Positions 7,161-14,795 of a DNA stretch of 30,599 bases are shown one piece after another. The notes under the pieces were generated by a model. The model ran no database searches. It saw only the letters and a program-made list of their open reading frames with translations, and was not told the DNA's origin. Within the stretch, counting starts at the first letter, position 1. Each line of letters begins with the position of its first letter. The stretch spans positions 1 to 30,599 of the forward strand of contig CAYLHD010000004.1 of NCBI GenBank assembly GCA_964383545.1, read 5' to 3'. This DNA comes from JAGYLJ01 sp964383545 (lineage in GTDB: Bacteria; Patescibacteriota; Minisyncoccia; Phycocordibacterales; UBA12079). A program made the translations under genes and the position numbers.

Positions 7161-8417
7161 ATGTTAGATAATTTTATCGCTTTTTTCCCTAGTTCTTTTC
7201 AAGGATTAGTGGCTGCTACCATAAATTATATATACTTATTTTTGCCGATTTGGTTACCGGTTATTTTGTTAATTATCCTTTGGAATGTTTGGATGCGTTA
7301 TATAACAACAAAATTCCATGTTAACCAAGAATATTCTCTTATTGAGGTTAAATTACCAAATGAAATAAAAAAAACACCCTTGGCCATGGAACTTTTCTTT
7401 AATTCTCTTTGGCAGACTGTTGGTGAAGGAACTTTTATTCATAAATATATTAAGGGTTCTTCAAGACCAATGTTTTCTTTAGAATTAGTTTCTTTAGAAG
7501 GGGATGTAAAGTTTTTTATCTGGACAAGAAAGTTTTGGAAAAATTTAGTAGAGGCTCAAATTTATGCTCAATATCCAGATATAGAAGTTACTGAAGTTGT
7601 AGATTATACGAAATTTGTTAATTATAGTCCCGAAAATTTGTCTTTATGGGGTTGTGAATATAAATTAAAAAAGGATGATTTTTATCCGATTAAGACTTAT
7701 GTTGACTATCGACTAGAGACAGAAGGAGTTAAGGATGAAGAAAAAACAGACCCTCTTAGTCCCATTATGGAGTTTTTAGGAGCTGTTGGTAAGGGACAAC
7801 AAGTTTGGCTTCAGATATTGGTAAAAGCTCATAAAAGTGAAAGACCAAAGAAATTAAAATGGAAAGATAAACTGAAGAAAATGGATTTTCATAAGAAGGA
7901 AGATTGGAGAGATCAAGGTCAAGCTGAAGTTAAGGAATTGGTGAAGAAAGTTTTAGTAGATGAAAAGGATGCAACTAAGGGCTACCGAATAATGACCAAA
8001 GGGGAATTAAATGTTGTGTCTTCAATAGAAAGGAGTATCTCTAAGTTAAGTTTTGATACTAACATTAGAGCAGTTTATTTAGCAGAACCAGAAAATTTTG
8101 ATGCTATTAATATTATGGGTTTGTTAGGAGCGTTTAAACAATTTAATTCTTTGGATTTGAATCAATTTGGTCTTTCCATGGCAACAAGTTTCGATTATCC
8201 TTGGCAAGATTATAAAGGGATGAGAGTTAATCGTTTAAAGAGAGGTATTTTTAATTCTTTTAAGAGAAGAGTATACTCAGGAGATTCTAGACCTTTTGTT
8301 TTGAATACAGAGGAACTTGCAACGATTTATCATTTTCCTGGTGGAGTTGTTCAAACACCAACTTTCTCTCGTTTAATGTCTAAAAAAGCTGAAGCACCTT
8401 CCAACCTACCGATTTAA
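7161..8417 (+). CDS. Membrane-anchored protein of unknown function, VirB4/TraC N-terminus-like
   Basis: The 418-aa protein has one strong N-terminal membrane segment (about residues 22-45, rich in Leu, Ile and Trp) and a large soluble part. The stretch LAMELFFNSLWQ ... MFSLELVSLEGDVKFFIWT ... VEAQIYAQYPDIEV resembles the N-terminal region I associate with HerA/VirB4-type conjugation ATPases in Candidate Phyla Radiation genomes. No Walker A or B motif is present, so it is not an ATPase itself. The family assignment is recollection and needs a profile search. It lies 3 nt upstream of mltG and is probably cotranscribed with it. TATAGT at 7142-7147 could be the -10, giving a very short leader. 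Confidence 0.6.
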   Translation: MLDNFIAFFPSSFQGLVAATINYIYLFLPIWLPVILLIILWNVWMRYITTKFHVNQEYSLIEVKLPNEIKKTPLAMELFFNSLWQTVGEGTFIHKYIKGSSRPMFSLELVSLEGDVKFFIWTRKFWKNLVEAQIYAQYPDIEVTEVVDYTKFVNYSPENLSLWGCEYKLKKDDFYPIKTYVDYRLETEGVKDEEKTDPLSPIMEFLGAVGKGQQVWLQILVKAHKSERPKKLKWKDKLKKMDFHKKEDWRDQGQAEVKELVKKVLVDEKDATKGYRIMTKGELNVVSSIERSISKLSFDTNIRAVYLAEPENFDAINIMGLLGAFKQFNSLDLNQFGLSMATSFDYPWQDYKGMRVNRLKRGIFNSFKRRVYSGDSRPFVLNTEELATIYHFPGGVVQTPTFSRLMSKKAEAPSNLPI

Positions 8418-8420
8418 TTT

Positions 8421-9527
8421 ATGTTTAATTTATCAAATTATAATTTTAGAAATACAAAGGTTCTTGTGAAGAACTTTTTTAGGAATAAAAAGGTTTTAAT
8501 AAAGAACTTTTCTAAAGATGTTTTTAATAAGATTATAAACAGCTTTCAGTCTGTTTCAGACTTCTTACTGAGGAAGTTTCCAAAAATAAGATCAAAAGTT
8601 GATTTAATAGCTTCTTTTTTAATAGTGTCTTTGTTTATTAGTTTTTCTTTATTTTCATCTCCTAGTGATTTTCCAGTAGGAGCTATTGTTACTATAGAAG
8701 AAGGTTCTACATTAGAGGAGATAGCTGTTCAATTTAAAGAAAAAAAGGTAATTAAATCACCTTTTGTTTTTATTAATTTAAATAAAATTCTTGTAAATGG
8801 GAAGGACGTCAAAGCTGGAGATTATTTTTTTGAAGAGAAAAGTTCAGTTTTTAGTGTTATTTCAAGAACGATTACAGCTAATTATGGTATTGAACCAACT
8901 CGGGTAACTTTTATTGAAGGAACTACTGTTTATGATATGGCTAATGTTATGGAAACTAAGTTTCCAAAGTTTGATACAGAGAAATTTTTAGAAATAGCTA
9001 AAAGTGAAGAGGGATATATGTTTCCTGATACTTATTATTTTTTACCAAGTGTTAGTCCACAGGCAGTGGTTAATACAATGAAGAATAATTTTAATAAAAA
9101 AATAGAAGAAATCTCAGAAAAGATAGCTGAATTCGGTAAAGATTTAAATGAAATTGTAATAATGGCTTCTCTTCTAGAGAAAGAAGCAAGAACTTTGGAA
9201 ACTAAAAGGATGATTGCTGGTATTTTATGGAGAAGGATTGATATAGATATGCCTCTACAGGTAGATGCTGTTTTTCCTTATATCATAGGTAAAAACACTT
9301 ATCAGGTTAGTTTAAAAGATTTAGAAGTTGATTCTCCATATAATACTTATAGGAATAAAGGTTTACCAATTGGTCCTATTGCCAATCCAAGTCTCTGGTC
9401 TTTACTAGCAGCTGTTACTCCGACTGATTCTAATTATCTATTCTATCTATCAGATAGAAGCGGAGGAATGCACTATGGTGTTGATTTTGAACAACACAAG
9501 AGCAATCGTTATCTATATTTAAACTAA
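8421..9527 (+). CDS. mltG: Endolytic murein transglycosylase MltG (YceG-like)
   Basis: MltG cleaves nascent glycan strands in the periplasm or cell wall and limits chain length. The single membrane segment is at about residues 61-79. It is followed by a LysM-like part (VTIEEGSTLEEIAVQF) and the catalytic domain. The active-site motif ASLLEKEA places the catalytic Glu near residue 253. The downstream landmarks YNTYRNKGLPIGPIANPS and the C-terminal HYGVDFEQHKSNRYLY are conserved. The cytoplasmic N-terminus (about 60 aa) is longer than usual. It contains a short tandem duplication: KVLVKNFFRN followed by KVLIKNFSKD. It follows the membrane protein by 3 nt and ends 7 nt from the convergent hsp20 gene. 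Confidence 0.93.
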   Translation: MFNLSNYNFRNTKVLVKNFFRNKKVLIKNFSKDVFNKIINSFQSVSDFLLRKFPKIRSKVDLIASFLIVSLFISFSLFSSPSDFPVGAIVTIEEGSTLEEIAVQFKEKKVIKSPFVFINLNKILVNGKDVKAGDYFFEEKSSVFSVISRTITANYGIEPTRVTFIEGTTVYDMANVMETKFPKFDTEKFLEIAKSEEGYMFPDTYYFLPSVSPQAVVNTMKNNFNKKIEEISEKIAEFGKDLNEIVIMASLLEKEARTLETKRMIAGILWRRIDIDMPLQVDAVFPYIIGKNTYQVSLKDLEVDSPYNTYRNKGLPIGPIANPSLWSLLAAVTPTDSNYLFYLSDRSGGMHYGVDFEQHKSNRYLYLN

Positions 9528-9534
9528 TAGGAGA

Positions 9535-10002
9535 TTAGTTTTTTACTTTTAATCTAGCTTTCTTTTCTTTATCTACTTTTGGTAGAGATAATATTAGTAG
9601 TCCGTGTTTTTCAATTGCTTTTGAATTTTCTATATCAACTTCAGTTGGTAACATAATAGTTCTGGAAAAAGAACCCCAATATAATTCTTTGTGGAAGTAA
9701 TCATCTTTGGTTATTTCTTTTTCTTCTTGTCTAGAACCTTTGATGGTAACCATGTCTCTAGTAATGGAAATATCTAAGTCTTCAGGTCTTACTCCAGCTA
9801 CCATTGTTTTTAGAATTATTTTATCCTCATCATCATAAACATCTACCGATAATTCACCATCCTCTTCTTCCTCCTCTTCTTTCCAATCAGGATCTTCATC
9901 ATTATCATCTTCATCTGATACTTTCAACTTAAACTCATCGAAGTCTTCGTCTTCATCTTCTACATTTACTGAACCTGTTAATCTGTCAAAAAAAGATTTC
10001 AT
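9535..10002 (-). CDS. Small heat-shock protein, Hsp20/alpha-crystallin family
   Basis: The alpha-crystallin domain occupies about residues 48-150. DVYDDEDKIILKTMVAGVRPEDLDISI, the GSRQEE region, the YWGSFSRTIMLP signature and the final HGLLILSLPK are all present. Such proteins hold unfolding proteins in oligomers without ATP. The N-terminal 47 residues are extremely acidic (runs of Glu and Asp), unlike the usual hydrophobic N-terminus, which may change assembly. A C-terminal IxI motif is not obvious. The upstream gap holds a TATAAT inside a 9-bp inverted repeat, a possible heat-shock operator. It lies downstream of the PrsW-like gene on the same strand. Confidence 0.93.
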   Translation of the reverse strand: MKSFFDRLTGSVNVEDEDEDFDEFKLKVSDEDDNDEDPDWKEEEEEEDGELSVDVYDDEDKIILKTMVAGVRPEDLDISITRDMVTIKGSRQEEKEITKDDYFHKELYWGSFSRTIMLPTEVDIENSKAIEKHGLLILSLPKVDKEKKARLKVKN

Positions 10003-10010
10003 TTTTTATT

Positions 10011-10041
10011 TAAACTTAATTATATTAGTTTCTTAAGTTTA
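10011..10041 (-). promoter_or_regulatory. Inverted repeat overlapping the hsp20 -10 box (candidate operator)
   Basis: TAAACTTAA (10011-10019) and TTAAGTTTA (10033-10041) form a perfect 9-bp inverted repeat with a 13-nt spacer. On the minus strand TATAAT (10024 to 10019) lies inside it, 16 nt before the hsp20 ATG. The geometry recalls CIRCE (9-bp arms, 9-nt spacer) but the sequence differs. It could instead be a weak terminator for the PrsW-like gene. Confidence 0.4.
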
Positions 10042-10046
10042 TTTTT

Positions 10047-10763
10047 TTAGTTATTAATTTTTTTCTTTTGTTTAATTTGTTTTACCATTTCAAATAAAAA
10101 TATAAGTAAAATAGCAACGACCCAAATCATTATAAATATAAAAAACATTTCACTTCCCTTAACCTTAATTATAAAAAAATTAAAACAAGCATGCAAGACC
10201 ACGGAGAGGGTAATTCCAGTTAAGAGATAACTTTTCTTAAGAATATTTTTTTTGTAAAAAGATAAAGCTATGAATAAACCAATTACTGCTGAGGAAATAG
10301 TGTGAAGAAGGGCGGCTCCAACAAATCTCATATTACCTACTAAGATAGCTTGAGTGATATCACCTCCGGTTGTTTTTATTGAGTGAATAAGGAAAAGAGT
10401 ATTTTCTAAAGCAGCAAAACCAAGAGCAATAACTATCATATAAATAATAGCATCGACGGGTTCATCCATATATTTTTTTCTTAAGGAACTAAAGTAAGCG
10501 GCTGAGTATTTAAAAATTTCTTCTGCAAAAGCGAAAACTATTATTGGTACGATTCCTGCTACGGGTAGGAATTTAGCTAGAAGTTCTTCTGTGGGTAAAA
10601 CTAGAACCGCTGAAATTATCCCAAAAATAAAGGCTAAAAGTATGTATCTTCTTGGTTCAGGATGAGTCTTGTCTTCTCTTAACCAAAACCAAAGCCAAAC
10701 CAGTGCAGGAACTACACCTCCCAAGATAGCATATAGGATTGATTGGTTTGATATTTCCGACAT
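10047..10763 (-). CDS. PrsW-like intramembrane metalloprotease (CPBP/M82-type)
   Basis: The 238-aa polytopic protein has about eight hydrophobic segments. The family motifs are intact: EEIFK (E81, E82, K85), GFAALEN (E120), LLHTISS (H154) and HACFNFF (H191). In Bacillus, PrsW performs site-1 cleavage of the anti-sigma factor RsiW. The target here is unknown and no anti-sigma gene is visible. The start lies 3 nt from the end of valS, so it is probably translated from the valS transcript. The cytoplasmic tail is Lys-rich. Confidence 0.85.
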   Translation of the reverse strand: MSEISNQSILYAILGGVVPALVWLWFWLREDKTHPEPRRYILLAFIFGIISAVLVLPTEELLAKFLPVAGIVPIIVFAFAEEIFKYSAAYFSSLRKKYMDEPVDAIIYMIVIALGFAALENTLFLIHSIKTTGGDITQAILVGNMRFVGAALLHTISSAVIGLFIALSFYKKNILKKSYLLTGITLSVVLHACFNFFIIKVKGSEMFFIFIMIWVVAILLIFLFEMVKQIKQKKKINN

Positions 10764-10766
10764 AGA

Positions 10767-12908
10767 CTAATTAGTTGTTGGCCAATTTTCGATTATTAAT
10801 AATTGCTTATTTTTAATTGATAGTTCTGACCAAATCTCTTCAGTAATGAAAGGCATAAACGGGTGGAGAATTCTAAGAATAGTTTGGAATATTTCTATAA
10901 GGAGTAATTGAGTATTTTTTTCTCCAATAGTGGGTTTACTTTTCTCTATTATTATATCAGCAAATTCATGCCAAACAAAATGATAGATTTTTTCACTAGC
11001 TAAGTGGAAACGATAATTTTCCATATCATCAGTAATGTCTTTTGTTAGTTTCGACAGTTTTTTAATTTCAGGGTTATTCTCTTTTAAATTTTTTAAGTCG
11101 TCACTTTCTAAATCTATCTCACCTAAATCCTTTGTATTATCTAAAACAAAACGGGTAATGTTCCAGAGTTTATTAGCAAATTTTTTGTAGGCTCTAATTT
11201 TATCCTCGGATAAATTCATATCTGTACCTGGTGTATTCCCAACAATTAAAGACATTCTTAAAGCATCAGTTCCGAATGAATTACTCATTTCTATAGGATT
11301 AATAACGTTTCCTTTAGATTTACTCATTTTTTTACCCTTACCATCGCGAATCATTCCGTGTAAGTAAATAGTTTTAAAAGGAATTTTTTCTGTTCTATAA
11401 ATTCCTAACATGATCATTCTGGCTACCCAGAAAAATATAATATCATGGCCTGTTTCCATTACATCGGTTGGGTAGAAGTTTTTAAAGTCGTTACCTTCGG
11501 GAAAATCAAGAGTAGCAAAAGGCCATTGTCCTGATGAAAACCATGTATCGAAAGTGTCAGAGTCTTTTACAAGACTATCTTTATTTCCACAGTTAGGACA
11601 TTCGGTTATTTTGTCTTCTATATCAACAAATGCCTCTTTGCAATTTTGACAAAGTTTAGCTGGAATTGGAATACCCCAAACAATTTGACGAGAAATGTTC
11701 CAATCACGGATATTTTCCATCCAGTGCTTGAAGATTTTCTCATGTCTTTCTGTGATGAATTTTACTTTATCCTGTTTAACAGCTTCCAATGCCTTCTGGG
11801 CTAATGACTCCATTTTTATAAACCATTGAGCTTTGATTTGAGGTTCAATTGGGCGATTACATTTATAACAGACTTTTACAGAGTGTTTAAAATTATCTTC
11901 AATTTTAACCAATAATTTCTTGTCATCTAATTTTTTTACTACTAATTCTCTGGCATTTTTAATATTCTTTCCCTCAAATTCTAGACCAGCTATAGGAAGC
12001 ATTTTTCCATAAAAATTAATAATTTGTTCATAATCTAAATTGTGTCTTTGGGCAATTTCAAAGTCTACTGGGTCGTGCCAAGGGGTGATAGTCATTGCCC
12101 CTGTTCCAAATTCCATATCTATAACATCGTCTTTAATTAAAGTTGCTGTGACAGGTCCATTTATCCATTCCAATTCAAATTTTTCGCCGTGTTTATATTT
12201 TTCATACCTGGTATCATCTGGGTGGACTACAATATATTTGTCACCAAATTTTGTCTCGGGTCTAGTCGTCCCGATTTTGAAAGGCCCATATTGGAAGGTA
12301 TAAAATTTGTCTTCTTGTTCAACGGATTCTGTTTCTAGTTCGGATAGGGAAGTCTGATGTTTTGAACACCAATTTACTATTCTTTTTCCTCGATAAAGTA
12401 GTTTGTCATCGGATAATTTTTTGAAAGTATTGTGAACAGTTTTTATTATTTTAGGCTCTAACGTGAATCTTTCTCTTGACCAATCACAGGAAGCCCCTAA
12501 AGAACGGACTTGTCCTTCCATAAAACTTTTATTATCTAAAGTAAATTGCATGATTTCGTCATAGAGTTTTTGAGGGTCCATCTTAAAACGAGATCTTCCT
12601 TCTTTTTCTAATTTTTTTTCATAAACTACTTGGGTTTCAAAACCAGCATGATCTGCTCCAGGTACCCAAAGAGTTTTAAATCCACGCATTCTTTTGTAGC
12701 GAATCATTAAATCTTCTAGGGCTACGAAAAGAGCATGCCCACAATGAAGAGAGCCATTAGCATTAGGGGGTGGCATGATTATAGTAAATGGGTTTTTGTG
12801 TCTTTCTGGTAAGTTATCTGGATTAAAATAACCACTATCTTCCCAGATTTTATAGATTTTTTTTTCAACCTCTTCAGGTTTGTAAGGTTTTAGAAACTTT
12901 TCATTCAT
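10767..12908 (-). CDS. valS: Valyl-tRNA synthetase, compact form
   Basis: This class I synthetase charges tRNA-Val. I chose the start MNEKFLKPY (12908) because it begins the conserved N-terminus, although an in-frame ATG at 12944 would add 12 residues. The HIGH motif is HCGH (residues 55-58) after PPPNANGSL. CP1 editing has GTTRPETKFGD and FGTGAMTITPWHDPVD. There are two Cys-rich clusters (CYKC, and CQNC with CPNC). KMSKS lies near residue 527, and FMPFITEEIWSEL is in the anticodon domain. At 713 aa it ends there and lacks the C-terminal coiled-coil arm usual in 850-950-aa bacterial ValRS. It lies between tsaD and the PrsW-like gene on one strand. Confidence 0.96.
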   Translation of the reverse strand: MNEKFLKPYKPEEVEKKIYKIWEDSGYFNPDNLPERHKNPFTIIMPPPNANGSLHCGHALFVALEDLMIRYKRMRGFKTLWVPGADHAGFETQVVYEKKLEKEGRSRFKMDPQKLYDEIMQFTLDNKSFMEGQVRSLGASCDWSRERFTLEPKIIKTVHNTFKKLSDDKLLYRGKRIVNWCSKHQTSLSELETESVEQEDKFYTFQYGPFKIGTTRPETKFGDKYIVVHPDDTRYEKYKHGEKFELEWINGPVTATLIKDDVIDMEFGTGAMTITPWHDPVDFEIAQRHNLDYEQIINFYGKMLPIAGLEFEGKNIKNARELVVKKLDDKKLLVKIEDNFKHSVKVCYKCNRPIEPQIKAQWFIKMESLAQKALEAVKQDKVKFITERHEKIFKHWMENIRDWNISRQIVWGIPIPAKLCQNCKEAFVDIEDKITECPNCGNKDSLVKDSDTFDTWFSSGQWPFATLDFPEGNDFKNFYPTDVMETGHDIIFFWVARMIMLGIYRTEKIPFKTIYLHGMIRDGKGKKMSKSKGNVINPIEMSNSFGTDALRMSLIVGNTPGTDMNLSEDKIRAYKKFANKLWNITRFVLDNTKDLGEIDLESDDLKNLKENNPEIKKLSKLTKDITDDMENYRFHLASEKIYHFVWHEFADIIIEKSKPTIGEKNTQLLLIEIFQTILRILHPFMPFITEEIWSELSIKNKQLLIIENWPTTN

Positions 12909-12955
12909 TTGGACATAATAACATAAACATAAGTCCTTTTCCAAAATTTTTTTGT

Positions 12956-14221
12956 TTAAAGATCAAGGTTCCCATCTGCTGAAAGCTCTGAAAGATTAGT
13001 TGCAGTTTGTAGTAGATCTTTTTCTTTTTGTCCCTTTTCCTCCGGTGGACATGCAACAAATTCAAAATACCCTGCTATACCAATCATAATAGCGTTGTCC
13101 GTGGAAAATTCTATTTGAGGTATTAATATCTTTAAATTAGGAGTTTCTTTTCCAAGAGTTTGAAAGGTTTGGCGAATCTGAGAGTTAGCAATTACTCCTC
13201 CTCCTAAAATTAATGTTTTAACATCATATCTATCAATAGCGGCTTTGGTTTTCTTAAGTAAAATTTCAATAACAGCTTCTTCAAATTCTAGTGCAATTTG
13301 TTGTTTAATTTCTAAAGGTAATTCTTCCCAATTATTTTCTTTTTTTAAATTTTTAATTAGATATAAGACAGCTGTTTTTAAACCAGAAAATGAGAAATTA
13401 AAATCCTTGCTGTGTAACATTGGTCTGGGTAATTTAATTTGAGGAGACTTTATCTCAGTGTTTGGAGTACTGGGATTTTGGCGAGCTGTTTGAGCTAACT
13501 TGGATATTTCTGGTCCACCGGGATAGGGTAAACCCATCATTCTAGCGGCTTTATCAAAAGCTTCACCCACAGCATCGTCCAAGGTTTGACCAATTTTTTT
13601 ATATTGTTTCCAATCTTTTATTAAAATAAGTTCTGTATGACCTCCGGAGATTAATAGTGAAATGGCAGGTAGATTAACTTTATTTATTTCTGTATTTTTA
13701 TTTTTTGATTCAGGTTTGATGAGTGAAGCCATTATGTGACCTTCCATATGATTAACTGGTATAAGTGGTTTTTCCCAAACTATGGATAGAGCCTTAGCAA
13801 AGTTGATTCCTACCCATAAAGCTGGTTCTAGGCCAGGGCCTTGAGTAACAGCAATGGCGTCAATTTCTGGTACTTCGATAGTTGGAATATATTTTAAAAA
13901 TAATTTTAGTAATTCTGGTTCTCGTTCTAAAATTTCTTCGATTTGTTTAACTTGGATCTTAGAAGTACAAATATTAGATTTGGCAGCTGAAATACTAAGT
14001 GATGCTTCGTCTAGTGATTTAGCCAAGAGAGGAATAAGATTTTTTGAATGTTCTCGTTTAGCTAGAGCAGGGAAGACACCTCCATATTCTTTATGAATAT
14101 CAATTTGAGAAATTAGGTTATCGGCTAAAATTTTGAATTTGGCGTCATTAAAATCACCATCAGCTTCTAAGATACTGATGGCTGTTTCATCACAGCTTGT
14201 TTCGATAGATAAAATTTTCAT
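12956..14221 (-). CDS. tsaD: tRNA N6-threonylcarbamoyladenosine transferase TsaD
   Basis: TsaD transfers threonylcarbamoyl from TC-AMP to A37 of ANN-reading tRNAs. The N-terminus MKILSIETSCDETAISI, the metal site NHMEGH, ISGGHTEL, the DDAVGEAFDKAARMMGLPYPGGP block and the late STDNAIM motif are intact. The start is 14221. An in-frame ATG at 14305 would add 28 residues encoded by a tRNA-Ser-derived repeat, which is not protein sequence. At 421 aa it exceeds the usual 330-350. The excess lies mainly in a helical insert of roughly 40 residues before IDAIAVTQGPG (containing LEREPELLKLFLKYIP) and in a C-terminal tail. It lies immediately downstream of the tRNA-Ser unit, and valS follows it. Confidence 0.95.
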   Translation of the reverse strand: MKILSIETSCDETAISILEADGDFNDAKFKILADNLISQIDIHKEYGGVFPALAKREHSKNLIPLLAKSLDEASLSISAAKSNICTSKIQVKQIEEILEREPELLKLFLKYIPTIEVPEIDAIAVTQGPGLEPALWVGINFAKALSIVWEKPLIPVNHMEGHIMASLIKPESKNKNTEINKVNLPAISLLISGGHTELILIKDWKQYKKIGQTLDDAVGEAFDKAARMMGLPYPGGPEISKLAQTARQNPSTPNTEIKSPQIKLPRPMLHSKDFNFSFSGLKTAVLYLIKNLKKENNWEELPLEIKQQIALEFEEAVIEILLKKTKAAIDRYDVKTLILGGGVIANSQIRQTFQTLGKETPNLKILIPQIEFSTDNAIMIGIAGYFEFVACPPEEKGQKEKDLLQTATNLSELSADGNLDL

Positions 14222-14237
14222 AGTTTTGTCATTTTGT

Positions 14238-14257
14238 TGCGGAGACGAGAGGATTCG
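14238..14257 (-). repeat. Direct copy of the tRNA-Ser 3' end
   Basis: Plus-strand TGCGGAGACGAGAGGATTCG is identical over 20 nt to the tRNA-Ser 3' end at 14415-14434. It covers part of the T-loop, the T-stem 3' strand, the acceptor 3' strand, the discriminator and 2 nt beyond. It lies just upstream of tsaD. Confidence 0.95.
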
Positions 14258-14345
14258 GTCACCAGTTCTAAGTTCAGACTTTGCCCTAAACGGACCCGTC
14301 TTCACTAAGAACCCTCGACCCTGCTCACTCGGTACCCTCGTTCGT
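14258..14345. other. Less AT-rich core between the tRNA-Ser 3' copies
   Basis: This 88-nt stretch is visibly richer in G and C than its surroundings. On the minus strand it has short self-complementary pieces such as GGGTACC and GGTTCT/AGAAC. No protein frame is credible. The equivalent segment at the tRNA-Glu locus (15138-15243) has similar composition and shares short motifs of the TTAGTGA type. Confidence 0.5.
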
Positions 14346-14364
14346 TTCGAATCCTCTTGTCTCT
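14346..14364 (+). repeat. Inverted copy of the tRNA-Ser 3' end
   Basis: TTCGAATCCTCTTGTCTCT matches the tRNA-Ser 3' region (14418-14436) in opposite orientation at 17 of 19 positions. It can pair with either the tRNA itself or the direct copy at 14238-14257. Confidence 0.9.
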
Positions 14365-14377
14365 ATTACAAGCTGTC

Positions 14378-14409
14378 AATTTAAAATATCTCAACCGATA
14401 TTTAAAATT
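14378..14409 (-). terminator. Hairpin downstream of tRNA-Ser
   Basis: 13-nt arms (14378-14390 and 14397-14409) with one mismatch enclose a 6-nt loop. The stem is AT-only except at its loop end and the following U-tract is poor, so termination may be weak. It occupies the same place as the tRNA-Glu terminator. Confidence 0.5.
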
Positions 14410-14416
14410 ACCAGTG

Positions 14417-14503
14417 CGGAGACGAGAGGATTCGAACCTCTGATGCAGTTTCCCGCATGCCGCTTTTCGAAAGCGGTGCCTTCAACCTCTCAGCCACGTC
14501 TCC
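14417..14503 (-). tRNA. tRNA-Ser (anticodon CGA)
   Basis: The 87-nt gene folds as a type II tRNA. The acceptor stem GGAGACG/CGTCTCC is perfect. The anticodon stem CCGCT/AGCGG has loop TTCGAAA (anticodon CGA, reading UCG). There is a long variable arm (ATGC/GCAT), T-loop TTCGAAT and discriminator G. CCA is not encoded. Partial copies of its 5' and 3' ends lie on both sides. A divergent promoter at 14655-14683 probably drives it with a leader of about 145 nt. Confidence 0.97.
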
Positions 14504-14594
14504 ATTAAATCTTCTTATTTTCAAAAATTTTGAATATGTTCATTTTATGATACCACTACGATTGAACAAGTTCATCTACTTCCGCTTCGCTCCA

Positions 14595-14623
14595 GATGAA
14601 TACTCCTAAAAATCGTATTCATC
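14595..14623 (-). other. Hairpin running on from the tRNA-Ser 5' copy
   Basis: Plus-strand GATGAATAC (14595-14603) pairs perfectly with GTATTCATC (14615-14623) around an 11-nt loop. In the minus-strand transcript it begins inside the D-loop of the partial tRNA copy, where the rest of the tRNA would follow. A competing CATCT/AGATG pairing flanks the GAGCGAAG motif (plus 14585-14592). Confidence 0.7.
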
Positions 14624-14640
14624 CTCTCAGTCACGTCTTC
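14618..14640 (-). repeat. Partial 5' copy of tRNA-Ser
   Basis: It matches the tRNA-Ser 5' end (14481-14503) at 20 of 23 positions. It covers the acceptor 5' strand, the D-stem 5' strand and the D-loop, and stops before the D-stem 3' strand. It lies 137 nt upstream of the intact gene in the same orientation. Confidence 0.92.
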
Positions 14641-14654
14641 AATGTGGTATAGTA

Positions 14655-14683
14655 AATCTACCATTTTTTTGCTTTTTTGACAA
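14655..14683 (-). promoter_or_regulatory. Promoter of the tRNA-Ser unit
   Basis: On the minus strand TTGTCA (14683-14678) is followed after 17 nt by an extended -10, TGG-TAGATT (-10 at 14660-14655). The predicted start near 14648 lies upstream of the partial 5' copy, so the transcript would include it. Confidence 0.6.
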
Positions 14684-14687
14684 AAAT

Positions 14688-14696
14688 TGGTATAAT
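14688..14696 (+). promoter_or_regulatory. Extended -10 promoter of the tRNA-Glu unit
   Basis: TGG-TATAAT at 14688-14696 has only a weak -35 (around 14668-14673). It diverges from the tRNA-Ser promoter, with the two signals interleaved. The predicted start near 14703 would transcribe about 280 nt of leader, including the partial 5' copy, before tRNA-Glu. TATAAT at 14975-14980 ends 2 nt before the tRNA and is too close to initiate a full-length precursor. Confidence 0.5.
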
Positions 14697-14702
14697 TTCG
14701 AA

Positions 14703-14795
14703 CGAGTATTCATAAAAATGAATTTGTCAATATTTATTTTTATGTAATAGGAATGATGGAATTATATGCTTGTTTCATATAATTTCCTTAATTAT
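14703..14795 (+). other. Leader segment with hairpins
   Basis: ATTCAT-AAAA-ATGAAT forms a hairpin near 14708-14723. A longer one pairs GGAATTATATG with CATATAATTTCC (about 14758-14786, one bulge). GAGTATTCAT near 14704 also occurs in the tRNA-Ser leader. No coding frame is credible. Confidence 0.4.

Noticed and set aside
14133..14384. Plus-strand open frame crossing the tRNA-Ser repeats
   Set aside because: It is antisense to the tsaD start and to tRNA-derived sequence, and is not protein-like.
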